Positions 1-10,405 of a DNA stretch of 64,000 nt are shown piece after piece (positions within the stretch are counted from its first letter, which is position 1; the number at the start of each line of letters is the position of its first letter). A program made the position numbers and the translations under genes. The notes under the pieces were generated by a model. The model ran no database searches and was not told where the DNA came from. It saw nothing but the letters and a program-made list of their open reading frames with translations. This DNA comes from Adiantum capillus-veneris (taxonomy: Eukaryota; Streptophyta; Polypodiopsida; Polypodiales; Pteridaceae), in assembly GCA_014529385.2 (NCBI GenBank), contig CM043962.1, positions 90,627,180-90,691,179 on the forward strand, in the 5' to 3' direction.

Positions 1-356
1 AGAGCACTTGGGATCTCAGATTGTGCGTCCATGTGAATCGCGGAAAATACGTACAGCCTGCCACGTGGCACAGCCAGCGCAAACGCGGTCACATCAACAT
101 CCGTAGGATCTGCCACGTCAGCATGTCAGCGCGATTTACGGAACCCTCTTTCAGAGTGCAAGCTTATGGTCTTTAGGGTTTTAGGCCCCTTGATCGGGTT
201 ACCATAAGTTGGTACAACTTTGAGCTTGAAGTTCTTTAATTTAGGCCTCTCATCTAGGCTCTGTAAGTTGGCAAGACTTTATTTGCATCTTTCACTAGAG
301 GTTGGACCTTCCTCTGTCCGAAGTGTGTCTAGTCGGCCATGCCACATCATCACTTT
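1..356. other. Degraded LTR-like repetitive DNA
   Basis: No reading frame of interest. The stretch has several 'cacgtgg/cacgtca' words and AT-rich lines like those upstream of the promoter in the A and B family LTRs of this window (for example 33590-33700). It may be the 5' part of the LTR that continues at 357, or a separate remnant. I could not define ends. Confidence 0.3.
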
Positions 357-738
357 GTGACAGACGTGGCAGACTGTACGAAATTTCCTAAAATTGCTCT
401 GGTTGCTTTGGGAGGTGAGATGCTTTTGAGTTTGATGCTTTTCATGTAAACTGCTTTTCATAGGCCAAGGGCCTTTAAATATGTGGAGAGGGCTCAGTCT
501 CTGGCACGCTTCTGGGTGAAGGTGCAAAGCGCGAGTAACGGCATTGTATTGAGTTCAAGCAATATGAAGAAATACCGAAAGGGGCGCCAACGTTTGGGGC
601 CAGTGCTCTCTTGGGGTGGAACTCTGCCACTCCCCCGTCGCGTGTCGTGCATCTCTTTCAATTCAGTTGTTATTTGAAGTGCTTAAAGTTGTTTTATCTG
701 TGCTTTGCCGTTGGCACGTGGTGCCCGTCCCCGTGACA
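357..738 (+). repeat. A-family LTR fragment (solo or truncated)
   Basis: From 'tgtgacagacgtggcag' to 'ccccgtgaca' this follows the second half of the A-element LTRs at 33389-34030 and 35646-36300: the same 'ggccaagggcctttaaatat' promoter-like segment (467-483), the shared motif aataccgaaaggggcgcc (571-588), the 'ggggtggaa..ccgccact' segment and the terminal 'ggcacgtggtgcccgtc..gtgaca'. No primer-binding site follows 738, so no internal region is attached. No matching target-site duplication was found. The start is uncertain because the A-type 5' end (tgtaacaa) is not present. Confidence 0.6.
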
Positions 739-935
739 GTCTATCCATTGGGCATGTCAGCTCTATGCCGGACCACCCTTGGTCACTTGTATGAGTAGAT
801 TGTTATAAGCAAGGAGAGCCTTTCCCATCTCTCTCTCTCTCTCTCTCTCTTCTGCACAGGTGTGCCTTGTTCATGTGTTTGGCATTACAGGTGTTCTAGA
901 TCGAGTCGAGGTACCCACTATCACTAGGAGGTGTA
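739..935 (+). repeat. Dispersed repeat R1, copy 1
   Basis: The stretch 'gtctatccattgggcatg' through a (CT)n tract to 'gatcgagtcgaggtaccca' recurs on the minus strand at about 38800-39035 with the same order of segments, including 'ggtcacttgtatgag', 'caaggagagcctttcc', the CT tract and 'gtttggcattacaggtgtt'. The two copies differ by scattered substitutions and by the length of the CT tract. Identity unknown; it could be an LTR-internal segment or a fragment of a host transcript captured twice. Confidence 0.55.
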
Positions 936-1429
936 TTTTTCCTGTTGCCTTCTTTAAATATGTACTTCATATTTTTATTTATTTTATTTTTACTTGTTTT
1001 CCCTAGAACCCTTGAAAAGGTGCAAGTGGACATTGCATGGCCAGTGTGAAACGACTGTGGCCGAACGGGTTTCTCACATTGACAATCTAGGTCGGTCAGT
1101 CTGTACTAGTTAGGCTAGTTAGCACTGAATTCTGATGAGTGTGGACGCCTGTGTGCGCCAAATGGAATTTGGGCCATTTGAAAAGTCACAACTTTACAAG
1201 TTGGTGGAACTATGAATTTAAACCTAAGGGGCAAACTGGACACATGGCAGCAGGAGAGCAACCTGCAGATCAACACACACTTCCAAGACTCTCATCCCAA
1301 GAGGGGCTGCCCAAAACTGAGAGATAAGGCTGATTTTTTCACAAGTCCATTTACAGAGTTTGTGTGAGTAGTGGGTGAAGGTTCACAGCTTTAATGGAAA
1401 GGTTGCCTTCTCCTTTGTCTCATGTAGCA
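936..1429. other. Unassigned, no gene seen
   Basis: AT-rich start followed by mixed sequence without a convincing reading frame, splice signal or match to the other repeats in the window. It precedes the LTR remnant at 1430 and may be its degraded U3. Confidence 0.3.
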
Positions 1430-2190
1430 CGATGATTTGCTTTCGCGCATCTCTCCCCCCCCTTTGCACAGATGGTAATGCCCCACTAGTTGGGCTACTC
1501 AGATGATCATGTACAGTTCTAAGGGTTTTATGTGCGTTTGCCAAGACAAGAGCCTTTGAACAGGTTTCGGATTAGCTAATTGCTAATCCCCCATAGGTAC
1601 GCAGAGTTCCATCACGAAAGATTGCGAATTTGGAGGGTTTTCTCGCGTGAAAACTTGTCGAAATTACAGGGGGACTGTCCCATTGCGTGCGGGAGCCCTT
1701 GGGACATGCGTAGATGTGTTCGCTTCGCTAAAAACGATCCAAAACAGAGACTTACAGCCTGCTGTGTTTTTCTGCAGGTTTAGGGTTTCACACCTAAACT
1801 GCGAGAGAATACCAGAGGAGCCTTGGGAAGGCCTTGAAATGCTTAGATAGGGCTTTGGGCACCTTGCAGTGACAAAACAGGAAATTACAGCGCGCTGAAA
1901 TTCTGTTACAGCTCACCAGAAAGCTTCTAAATTGCGAGGGAATCTGTCCTAGACAGGTACTTTTGACCTACAGGGGCTTTGGCGTCATTATGTTACCGAA
2001 ATTGGGGCAAAAACCTGCAATATCAGCCCTCGCCAAGTTTGGACAGCTTTGTAAGACTTTAATCTACGTTTTCGGATCGTCTGTTCTTAATTGAATAAAG
2101 AAATACCGAAAGGGGCACCAATCTTTGGGGCCTACAGGGTGTCAGTCTTTGTGTGCGCAGTGACATTCTAGTCGTTGGACGCCTTTGTGC
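1430..2190 (+). repeat. E1: D-related LTR remnant (R/U5 part)
   Basis: The order of short blocks matches the D-family LTRs (27600-28424; 44842-46318 on minus): 'gcaagagcct..', 'ggattagctaa..gctaatcccccataggtac', 'ttgcgaatttggagggtttt', 'agcctgctgtgttttt.tgcaggtttagggttt', the 'aaaacaggaaattacagcgcgctgaa' block, then AATAAA (2093-2098) followed by the shared motif aataccgaaaggggcacc (2102-2119). Divergence is high, so this is an older or distinct subfamily. The 5' half is missing or unrecognisable. Confidence 0.55.
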
Positions 2191-2216
2191 TAGATGTCTT
2201 CACGACTTAGCATCAT

Positions 2217-2525
2217 TTGAGGATGACTAAGAAAGACACATTGGATGGCTACTGCAAGGGGTTTTGGGATACTTATTTTCCTGTGTCCTTGTTTCGGAAC
2301 ATTACTTTGAGGGACCAGATTAAGCAGTTTTGTTGTGGTTTGCCAAAAGAGATCCAACAGTATGGTTTGGAAAAAAAGTTTGACTCTATTCAAAGACTTA
2401 TGGGATGCGCTAAGCAAGGATTTGGAATGCATGCCAACATATTGACTTATCCTACAAATAGGGCAATATCCACCTCAATAGGGCAAGAGCCTGCTAGTGC
2501 AGAGAATGAATCAGGGGAACCATAG
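2217..2525 (+). pseudogene. Retrotransposon gag (capsid) fragment
   Basis: The 102-residue open frame starts MRMTKKDTLDGYC and carries the capsid signature also seen in B2 gag (12750-13015): 'LRMTKSNTVNSYCERFW' in B2 against 'RMTKKDTLDGYCKGFW' here, then 'LRDQIKQFCCGLPKEI' and 'SIQRLMGCAKQGFGMH..LTYPT'. It lies just downstream of the E1 LTR on the same strand, so it is most simply the gag of that element. It is 5'-truncated; the N-terminal half, zinc knuckle and pol are absent. 2526-2842 continues as an acidic, repetitive 'gatgatagtgc..' segment with no clear domain. Confidence 0.7.
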
Positions 2526-2842
2526 GATAGCTCATCACAAGATTCTGGAACAGTAAGGGAATTAGATGATAGTGCATTTGAGGGTTCCGACGAACTAAGG
2601 GAACCAGATGCAAGTTTATAAGAGGATTCCGGAGAAGAACGAGGATCAGATGATAGTGCGTCTCAGGGTTCCCATAATTGAGGATGACGCGTCGCGGACA
2701 GGGGAGGCTAGCGAGGCTACCCACAGGTCCCAAGGTCCAAGGAAAGCAATTAAAGGGAATCAATTGGTAGATCACAGAATTCCATAGATCCAGATTGAGG
2801 TGCCAAGGACAAGGAGGTTAGTAGGGCTACGTAGGTCCAACA

Positions 2843-2917
2843 TGTCACAGGGCACAAGAAAAGAACTGAAAGGTAAGCTCCCTTGTGAGCTTGTATGCAA
2901 GACGTGCATGTTGACTC
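2843..2917 (+). repeat. F1 LTR, left part (interrupted by B1)
   Basis: The segment ending 'gacgtgcatgttgactc' joins, across the B1 insertion, to 'tcgaggcactttagatta' at 37246. The joined sequence resembles the F2 LTR at about 42340-42400 ('gaccgtgcatgtccagacac..gatgcatat'). A start near 'tgtcacag' at 2843 is a guess. Confidence 0.4.
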
Positions 2918-3095
2918 TGTAACAAACTTGGACACCCCAAGTCAAGATTCTACCGCGACACAGCAGAGATTTACTTCAAAACAGTTCACAATTCACACTT
3001 GAGTCGACACGGCCCGGCGTAGTTCTGTGCCTAGAGATATTGGTCCCAAAGACTAGCGCCCCTTTCGGTATTTCTTTTTGTATTAATCCGTGTTC

Positions 3096-3111
3096 AAAGT
3101 ACAAGAGAGTG
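3096..3111 (+). repeat. LINE-1 target-site duplication (left; right copy 10092-10107)
   Basis: AAAGTACAAGAGAGTG occurs at 3096-3111 and again at 10092-10107, right after the A-tail. In the uninterrupted sister LTR the same word occurs once (about 36905-36922) and runs directly into 'ggtaggtgctcactctc'. The 16 bp may be overestimated by up to 3 bases because of the A-tail. Confidence 0.92.
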
Positions 3112-3514
3112 CTGTTCGCTTTCCCCTGCTGCGCCATCGCTAACCCCCCCCCCCCCCCTCCCCCAGCGCTGCCCCCGCTGCCCCGCCTGCCCCCCCCGCT
3201 ATCCCTGCTCGCCCGCTTGCTGCCCCCCCGTTCGCACTGCCTCTCCCGCTGCCTCCCGTCCTCCCCCCTCCCCCCTGCGCACTGCCGCTTGTAGACCCGC
3301 ACTTCCCTCCCCCCCCCCCCCCCCCCCCTCCTCCCTGCGCACTGCCCCTTGTGCACCCGCACTTCCCCACCCTCCCCCCCCCCGCTTGCTTTCTTCTTCC
3401 CCGAAGCTTCCTGTAGATTGGCTCGTGCAACACTAACTTTTTTGGGCAGTGCTCGGCGCACTCATTTGCAGATTCCTTCCGCCGCCCATCCTTTCGCCAT
3501 AGCAATAGACACAG
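3112..3514 (+). promoter_or_regulatory. LINE-1 5' leader, C-rich
   Basis: Strongly C-biased on the + strand, with runs of up to about 20 C (3146-3161, 3310-3328) between short 'ctgccccgcctgcc' words. LINE-2 has a similar C-rich leader (22420-22740). LINE internal promoters lie in this position, so a promoter role is likely but only inferred. Open frames across this stretch in all directions are products of base bias. Confidence 0.55.
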
Positions 3515-5419
3515 ATGGAGGCTCCAACTCCGCCATAGAGGGACTCGTCCGAAGGCCCCTCGCCCGACCCCGCTGAGCCCACCATTCGACTTGCTCTTAC
3601 GCCGACAGAGCAAGCGAGCCTAGCCGCAGAGGTAGAGCGATTGCAGGCGACTTCTGTCATCTGCAAGATTCTCGGCACCTGACCTAGCAGAGGAGAGCTG
3701 CGCGACGTTCTTGAGGCCCGCCTTCTCGCAGAGGTGGGCAAGATCCTGGACGTACAGATACTCGGATGAGGTTACTATCAGATCGAGTTTGAGACCTCCG
3801 AGATGGCGTCCAAGGTCATCGCCATGAGTCCACTGACCATCCGAGCAGCACGTGCCCACTTTCGACAGTGGAGACATGGTTTCGACCCTGCTTCGGATGT
3901 TCTAGTAGAGGAGGCAGACATCCCCATCTCTGTCTGCTTTCCGGGTTTGCGGAGGGAGTACTTACCACTTTTGTCCAGGATCGGCTCAGTCATTGGGACT
4001 GTCCTGGAGACACCTCGCACGGCAACCTCAGTAGCTGCCAAGGCGGCTGACATTCCCTCAGTTTGCGTTTTGGTCAGAGACACTCACACGCTCCCGAAGG
4101 TTATTCTTCTGTCTTGGGTGAGTGGGGGTTGGTTTAGACAGAGTGTGGAGTATTCGGGCCTCCCGAACCAGTGCTTCATTTGTCGACAGATGGGCCATCT
4201 AGCGAAGGCCTGTCCACGGAGGAGGCCTCGGCCTACACCACAGCCCCAGCCCCAACCTGCAAGGGCTGACCAGCAGACACAGACAGAGACACAGCGCACA
4301 CAGGCAGAGCCACCCTCTGAGCCTGGGGCTCCAGCGGAGGAGGGATGGCAGCAGGCTCGTGGTAGAAGACGACAGGGGCCACATCGTCAGCCTGGCACTC
4401 AGAGTGGTCCTTAGGCGCCTACTCAGCAACAGTGGGTTCCCACGGGGAACCGTTTTGGTCCTCTTCAGCAGGATGAGGTCCGTGCTCCAGCCCCCACCCC
4501 AGCTTCACCCTCGACAACCCCTCTCCCCCCCGAGTTCCCCCCCTCTTCCTCATCCTCCCCCCCGCCTCCTGCTCCCGCCGCCTCTTCCCCCCGTCCCTCT
4601 ACCTCTGTCGCTCCCTCCCGCCCCTCTTCTCCACCTCTCCCCCTAGCTCCTTCTCCCCCCCCTCCTGCTTCAGTTCCACAGTTGACCCAGGGGGCAGGGC
4701 CTTCTCCTGCGGCTAGGAGATGTCTTGGCAGCGCCTTTGCCACGAGTCGCTTAGCGAGAGAGGGACAACCTTTCTTGCGGCCCCCTCTGCAGGTACAGAC
4801 ATCTTGCCTTGCAGCTATCCCTCGTGGTATGACGAGCATTGACATCCGGCGCCGATGGGACTTCTTCGACTACGGCTTCACTCGTTTTCTCGGCGACCCC
4901 TTAGCAGACCATGAGGCAGCCTGCTTCAAGGTCCATGTTCTGTTCCTTGCCGCTAGGGGGACAGAGACCTTGGACTCAGCAGTTGGCTTCTCCTTCCCCC
5001 TTTGCGGCAGAGACCAGACAGAGTGGACTCTCGACTCAGTGTTGGGATGGTTGCACACACAGGTCCTAGAGTTCTCTCACCACATGGGAGAACTAGGAGT
5101 TATAGACATGCTCCAGACTTTGTGGCCATTGGCCAAGTTTGCGGTGACACCTCCAGACTCAACAGGATGTAGACACATTGTGGTTTACTTCTTTGCCGAT
5201 ACATAGTGCTTGCCATGCTATGTATACATTCATGAGGACTCCTGGACAGAGGAGGTTGCTTTACGTACGGCTCGCTCTGTTTGGGCTTGGGCCAGGCACT
5301 CGTTGCAGTCACGCCTATCTAGAGGACGCTCGGATGCGGATTACTCCCCATCCAAGCCAGCCTCGAAGATAGCCCGTCTAGCTGCTGCAACAGCATTTGT
5401 TCTCTCTCGCTCCCCATGA
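3515..5419 (+). pseudogene. LINE-1 ORF1 (zinc-knuckle nucleic-acid-binding protein)
   Basis: Start ATG at 3515 by comparison with the better-preserved LINE-2 ORF1 at 22855, which begins MEAPAPPQ. LINE-1 has a stop seven codons in and another near 3680. The 3803-4414 stretch is open and encodes the DUF4283-like core typical of plant L1 ORF1 and a CCHC knuckle, CFICRQMGHLAKAC (about 4171-4212). It is followed by a Pro/Gln-rich linker (4230-4680) and a second open domain (4682-5206) without a family I recognise. A stop at 5204-5206 separates the last 70 codons. The final stop TGA (5417-5419) overlaps the ORF2 start. Confidence 0.85.
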
Positions 5420-7079
5420 GGATCGTCTCATGGAACGTGCAAGGACTAGGTGGGCCCCAGTTTCAGCGTTAGCGGGGCCGACTGGGTCAGGAGCTTCAAC
5501 GTTGCCTTTATCAGAGGAGAGATTGATCTCCTTATGCTTCAAGAGCACCATCTGTGTGAGAGCCGCATTAGACGTTGTGGTCAGCTCTTGCGTGGACGAT
5601 ATGATACTTTTTGGTCAGCTGCTTTTGGACCTGGAGGCATCTAGAGTGGGGTATGTATGACTATTGCGGACTCTTTGCAGCAGGCCATTGTGGGGAAAGG
5701 GATTATTGTGCCAGGCAGGGCTCAGTGGATTACTATGCAGGTTCAGGGTGGCCTAGTGGGTTTCCTGAACATCTATGCGCCCAATGTGGCGAGTGCTCGT
5801 CCGGAGTTTTGGTCATAGATAGTTGAGTCTTTGCCGTAGGCAGAACATTGGTGCATAGGAGGGGACTTCAACATGCTGGAGGACCCTTCTGACAGGATTG
5901 GTGGTAGCCATGCTACTGTGCATGGAGTTGAGTTGGCAACTTGGGAGAGGTTTTGTATGACTCTGAGGGTCTCGGGTGTTTGGCAGCACTCTGGTTTTGT
6001 GAGGCCCCCAGATAGCCTTGCCTTCTCTCGATCGGACCGCAGAGTGGGAGGAGTGAATCTATCGCGGATAGATCGCTTCTACACTAGTGACCACTTCAGT
6101 GACTTGGGAGGGACAGTGGGCATCCTGGCAAGGACCTCTTCTCGGACCATGCACCAGTGATCCTCATAGTAGCAGACAGGCAAAGGAGTGGGAGCACGAT
6201 GCTTTGCATCCCAGAGAGGGTCTTGTTGGACTCAACACTCAGAGAGAGGGTAGAGGCTCTCTGGACAGAGGGCTTGGACAGGCAGGACTCTCCTGCTGAC
6301 AGAGTGGCCTCAGGCCTAGCTCAGATTAGCCGGTTTTTTCTCCAGGAGTCTCTGACTCGCCGGGCTGCAGCGAGAGAGACAGAGCAACGTCTCAGACGGG
6401 GCATTGCTTCTTTACAGAGGATGCAGGAGCAGCATCCAGACAGTCTTTGGTTGGAGGAGCAGTTATAGCAGGCTCGACAGGAGCTTGCTAGCACAAAGGA
6501 GAGGCGACATGAGTTTGCTTTCCACCGACAGGCATCTCAGTGGACCCAGGTGGGCGACAGAGTGACTGGTGCTTTCTTTGAGGCAGTGGGACCTCGGCAC
6601 TCGCATGCCAAGATCAGTCAGTTGAGGAGGCCCGACGGGTCAGTTGCTTCTGAGCTCGAGGATATGCGTGCAGTTGCTACTGACTTTTACCGTGAGTTAG
6701 TGTCTGCAGAGTCCTAGTCAGAGCGTCAGAATGCATGTAGGGAGCAGGTTTGGGCACAGATGCCTTGTCTTGTGATTGAGGAGATGCGTTAGAGGCTTGA
6801 GCTGCCACTTCAACTTGAGGAGCTGCAAACGGCTCTTAGGGCCCTCCCCCGTGGTAGTTGTCCAGGTGAGGATGGGTTGACTCCCAGTTTTTTCTTGGAG
6901 TATTGGGACTTGCTTGGCCCAGATCTTTGTAGTGCTTTTCAGTACATTTTGCACACAGGAGTGATGCCTGACAGCATGAGTGAGGGCCTGATCTACCTCA
7001 TTCCCAAGGAGGGTGGCTCCTTGAATGAGATTCGACAGTGGCGTCCCATCACCATCCTCAACTCAGCCTACAAAGGCTC

Positions 7080-7193
7080 TGAGTTTGAGGATTCAGCCAC
7101 TTCTAGAGAGCCTTATACATGGGACTTAGTATTCTTGCCAAGGCTTTGAGTTTGAGGATTCAGCCACTTCTAGAGAGCCTTATACATGGGACT
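7080..7193 (+). repeat. 47-bp direct duplication within LINE-1 RT
   Basis: 'tgagtttgaggattcagcc..catgggact' occurs at 7080-7126 and 7147-7193 with a 20-bp spacer, a period of 67 bp. The period is not a multiple of three and breaks the RT frame just before the conserved 'LAKALSLRIQPLLESL' segment. Confidence 0.9.
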
Positions 7194-8655
7194 CAGACGA
7201 GTTTTGTCAAGGAACGCAGTATCCTTAACATCTTTACTTTTTGGGAGGCTTCTGCCCTGGCACGGCTCCGTGGTGAGGACCTCGTGATTCTTCTTCTCGA
7301 TTTTGAGAAGGCATACGACAGAGTTGACTGGGACTTTCTAGAGGGCACTCTACGCAGGATGGGCTTCTCAGATGCTTGGATTAGAGGGGTGTCAGCTTTG
7401 TACAGACACGCTCATAGTCAGGTACTCTTGGCAAGAGGTAGAGGTGATCGCTTCATGCTTACACACTCGGTCAGACAGGGCTGTCCTCTTGCCCCCTTCC
7501 TCTTTCTGTTCTATGCGGAGGCGATGAGCAAGTTTTTGGTGTCGCAGCAGGTTGGTCTACGGGGCTTAGTACTCCCTATTCGGGGAGATGAGCTACTGGA
7601 CGTTGAGTTTGTCGACGACTCAGCCTTGTACTTAGATGGCCAGGACGCCAACCTTCACAGGTGTGAGCAGGCTCTGGAGACCTTCTGTTGTGCATCGGGC
7701 GCACTGATCAACTGGAGAAAGACAGTGGCTTTCTCGGTTGGTAGTGCTCTTGTGCCAGATTGGATGCCAGGAGAGGGTTTTAGGTGGATTCCCCCAGGGA
7801 CTGCAATTCGGTACTTAGACTGTCAGGTTGGTTTGGACTTGTCTCTCGAGCAGTAGATTGCTCCCCTTCTCCTGTCTATCAGGAGAAAGTTGTTACATTG
7901 GAGCTCAGCACGACTTTCTTTGGCTGGCAGAGTAGTAGTTGCCAACCAGGTGTTGTTGGCGACTATGTGGTACATCACTTCCTGTTGGATCTTCTCGAGT
8001 TCTTGTATCAGCCAGGTAGAGAGGTTGATCAGGAACTTCCTTTGCTCAGGACGTGACACTCAGATAGCCCGAGCCAAAGTGGCTTGGCAGGTCATCACTC
8101 TTCCTTGTTCATAGGGAGGGCTTGGGATCATTGATCCAGCATAGCAGAGAAGAGCAGAGCCCTTCTTGGGAAGTTCATCGTTAGAGGACTTCTTCGAGGT
8201 GAGGAGCCCTGGAAGGAGTTCCTGCTACAGCGGCTTCGTGCTAGGGTGCCTCAGGCAGGAGGCCCTTGGCAACCTTCGACCAGATGGATCTTTACAGAGA
8301 TGCGCAGAGTTGGTTTGAGCAGGAGACTGGAGGACCGCTTCGCTGTGAGTTTGCTTCGATCTTGGGAGCACTTGCGGCGTGGCCTAGAGCAGAGACAGCC
8401 TACGTGCACGGAGGAGCGCCTACGGCAGCCCCTCGTCTGGAACCCCATGGTTAGCACTCAGAGAGGCCACTTGGTTGGTAGTTGGCCTCATGTTTCGTGG
8501 GGTCCCATGGCAGCAGGTCCAGCGCGCTCTTTAGGTGACTGGCTAGAGTTCACAGGTTTGTCAGAGGAGGTGCAGGGTCTCCAGCTACAGGGCATGAGAG
8601 GGGTGTAGAGCATGTGCCAGGACATCTCAGAGTCAGTTCCAATTGAGTGGATCAC

Positions 8656-8840
8656 GCCTCTCGAGCCAGTAGCACCCCGGTGGATGGGAGCCTTCACATG
8701 ACTAGAGGTTCTCATGTCAGTCAGGGCCTGCTCAGAGAGGTTCTCATGTCAGTCAGGGCCTCTCGAGCCAGTAGCACCCCGGTGGATGGGAGCCTTCACA
8801 TGACTAGAGGTTCTCATGTCAGTCAGGGCCTGCTCAGAGA
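8656..8840 (+). repeat. 102-bp tandem duplication in LINE-1 ORF2
   Basis: The unit beginning gcctctcgagccagtagc starts at 8656 and again at 8758. The period is 102 bp (34 codons), so the frame is kept. Inside it 'ggttctcatgtcagtcaggg' is repeated a third time. LINE-2 is deleted here and cannot tell which state is ancestral. Confidence 0.88.
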
Positions 8841-9417
8841 CTCTCCCAGCCCTTTTCTTCGAGCTTCAGGGTGGGGGACGCCTTCAGCGAGTTGCAGTAG
8901 AGGCCCCACAGGTAGCAGAGTGCTGTTTTCAGAGGATCCGAGTAGTGGGCATCTGTGGGAGGACTTGTGTCATAGACCCTGACCCAGCAGCTCTTGAGAC
9001 TGGACACTGGAGGCTGTGGGCTTGGGAGTGTTGTCCACTGGCACGAGTACAGTGGGATCCTGGTGAGTGGCTATGGAGGGATCCCTTCTCTTCTGCAGAC
9101 CACCAGGAGTCCTGTTCTTTCAGTACACTGTTCGACTGGGACGTCATATACTAGTAGCACAGAGAGAGGCCCACCCCGCTGCAGCACCTCATTGGCAAGA
9201 GGAAGGTCTCACAGCTGAGTTCTTGGCAGCATTCTGGAAGAGGTTGTGGGACTCCAGACAGCCAAGGCGAGTCACGTTGTTTCAGTGGCTGGTTGCATAC
9301 AGAGCTTCAACAGTTGGGAACTGGCTAGTGCATAGTGGTCTCTCGGCCGCATGTGCAGCTTGTGACCATCTTGTGGAGAGTCAGCGTCACTGTCTTTGGG
9401 ATTGTCCCTCGGCCCAG

Positions 9418-9464
9418 CAGGTGTGGCTACGAGTTCTTCAGCAGGTGTGGCTACGAGTTCTTCG
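9418..9464 (+). repeat. 24-bp tandem duplication after the LINE-1 zinc motif
   Basis: 'gcaggtgtggctacgagttc' units at 9418 and 9442 encode two copies of QQVWLRVL in frame. A small slippage event. Confidence 0.85.
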
Positions 9465-9891
9465 GCTGATGCCTTCTCTCTCCACGGCTCGACAATACTC
9501 TTGGGGAGCAGCTGCTTGGTCCACCCTCATAGGCCCGTCACTTCAGTTTGAGCTATCTTCCACCAGTAGGATGATAGTGATGTAGGAGGGGCGACCTACA
9601 CTCCAGCCTGCTACAAAGCTTACTCCACAGGAGTGGTGCAGTGAGAGAGAGGAGTGTTGGGAGCTCATCAGTGGCCTGACACTCTGGTTCATCTAGCGGG
9701 CCCGTTGCTTCCGCATCTTTGAGGCTCGCCCTGTGCCACCAGCAGAGACTGTTCGCGATTTTTGGCTAGAGCTGATCCACACTCTCAGAGGACAGCTCGA
9801 GGGACTACAAGGTAGCTCCGACCGCATGCGGGAGCGCAGAGAGGCTTTCCTTCGACTCTGGCGTCTTGGGCCTTTCTACACCATGGTCTAG

Positions 9892-10094
9892 GGTGTACTT
9901 CGATGGTACTACCGACCACCTGTGTGGCTTTTCCCTCCCCCCATTTCTTGATTTAGCCCCATTGTACATATGCTGGTTTTTTCATTGGGAGAGTCTCCCA
10001 CCATGGTTGTTGTATCCCTCTCTTGAAGAGGTGGTTGTAGCCCTATGGGCAGTTTCAGTAACTAATAGAAGGATCTTTTTCTGGAAAAAAAAAA
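9892..10094 (+). other. LINE-1 3' UTR and A-tail
   Basis: About 190 bp after the ORF2 stop, ending in ggaaaaaaaaaa directly against the right TSD. Its last bases are the expected substrate for target-primed reverse transcription. Confidence 0.8.
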
Positions 10095-10405
10095 GTACAA
10101 GAGAGTGGGTAGGTGCTCACTCTCAGACTCTGCGTCCAGATGCTCTGAGAAGTGAGGCCCTGCCTACTTATTTATTGTTACAAGGGATGCCCAAAAGCAA
10201 AGCCCCCTAAAAGCTTCCAATTCAAAAGCATCTGTCCCAAAAGCTTGCGTATTTTCCTTACGCAATGCAACGTCAGCAGCTCCGCAAAATCCGCAAAATC
10301 CTTACAGTGGCCAGGACAGCCAGCCAATGCAATATGTGTGGGTCCGTACTGTTGCCACGTGTCAGTGTGCGTCCGGGTCTACTGCCACGTCACCCATTTG
10401 TGACA

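Larger units (their letters stand above)
5416..9891 (+). pseudogene. LINE-1 ORF2 (endonuclease-reverse transcriptase)
   Basis: ATG at 5416 starts MRIVSWNVQGLGG, the N-terminus of an AP-like endonuclease. Further endonuclease signatures are DLLMLQEHH (about 5525-5551), GGDFNMLEDPSDR (about 5860-5898) and SDHAPVIL (about 6140-6165). RT follows: LLLDFEKAYDRVDW (about 7290-7330), RQGCPLAPFLF (about 7470-7505) and FVDDSALYL (about 7607-7635). The C-terminal Cys/His segment, CAACDHLVESQRHCLWDC (about 9356-9410), matches the zf-RVT region of plant LINEs. Frame is lost in the endonuclease and near 7130. TAG stops at 7854, 8112 and 8142 replace CAG codons of LINE-2. The last stop is TAG at 9889-9891. 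Confidence 0.9.
3112..10091 (+). mobile_element. LINE-1: full-length L1-type non-LTR retrotransposon
   Basis: About 7.0 kb bounded by a 16-bp TSD, with a C-rich 5' leader, ORF1 (nucleic-acid binding, zinc knuckle), ORF2 (AP-like endonuclease, reverse transcriptase, C-terminal Cys/His motif) and a 10-base A-tail (10085-10094, shared with the TSD). It is inserted in the B1 3' LTR in the opposite orientation to B1. Both ORFs carry stops, frameshifts and three short tandem duplications, so it is dead. A deleted relative, LINE-2, lies at 22391-24515. Confidence 0.93.
2918..10405 (-). repeat. B1 3' LTR, split by LINE-1
   Basis: 2918-3111 begins TGTAACAAACTTGGACACCC and 10108-10405 ends ..CCCATTTGTGACA. 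Joined, they match the uninterrupted B1 LTR at 36730-37240 base for base over most of their length, including the shared motif in reverse (about 3056-3074). Adjacent to 10405 is 'tacccccctcttgaaag', the complement of a polypurine tract, which marks this as the 3' LTR of a minus-strand element. Confidence 0.9.

Noticed and set aside
3140-3613. Long Gly/Arg-rich and Pro-rich frames in the LINE-1 leader and 22353-22736
   Set aside because: They follow homopolymer C runs and exist in several frames at once.
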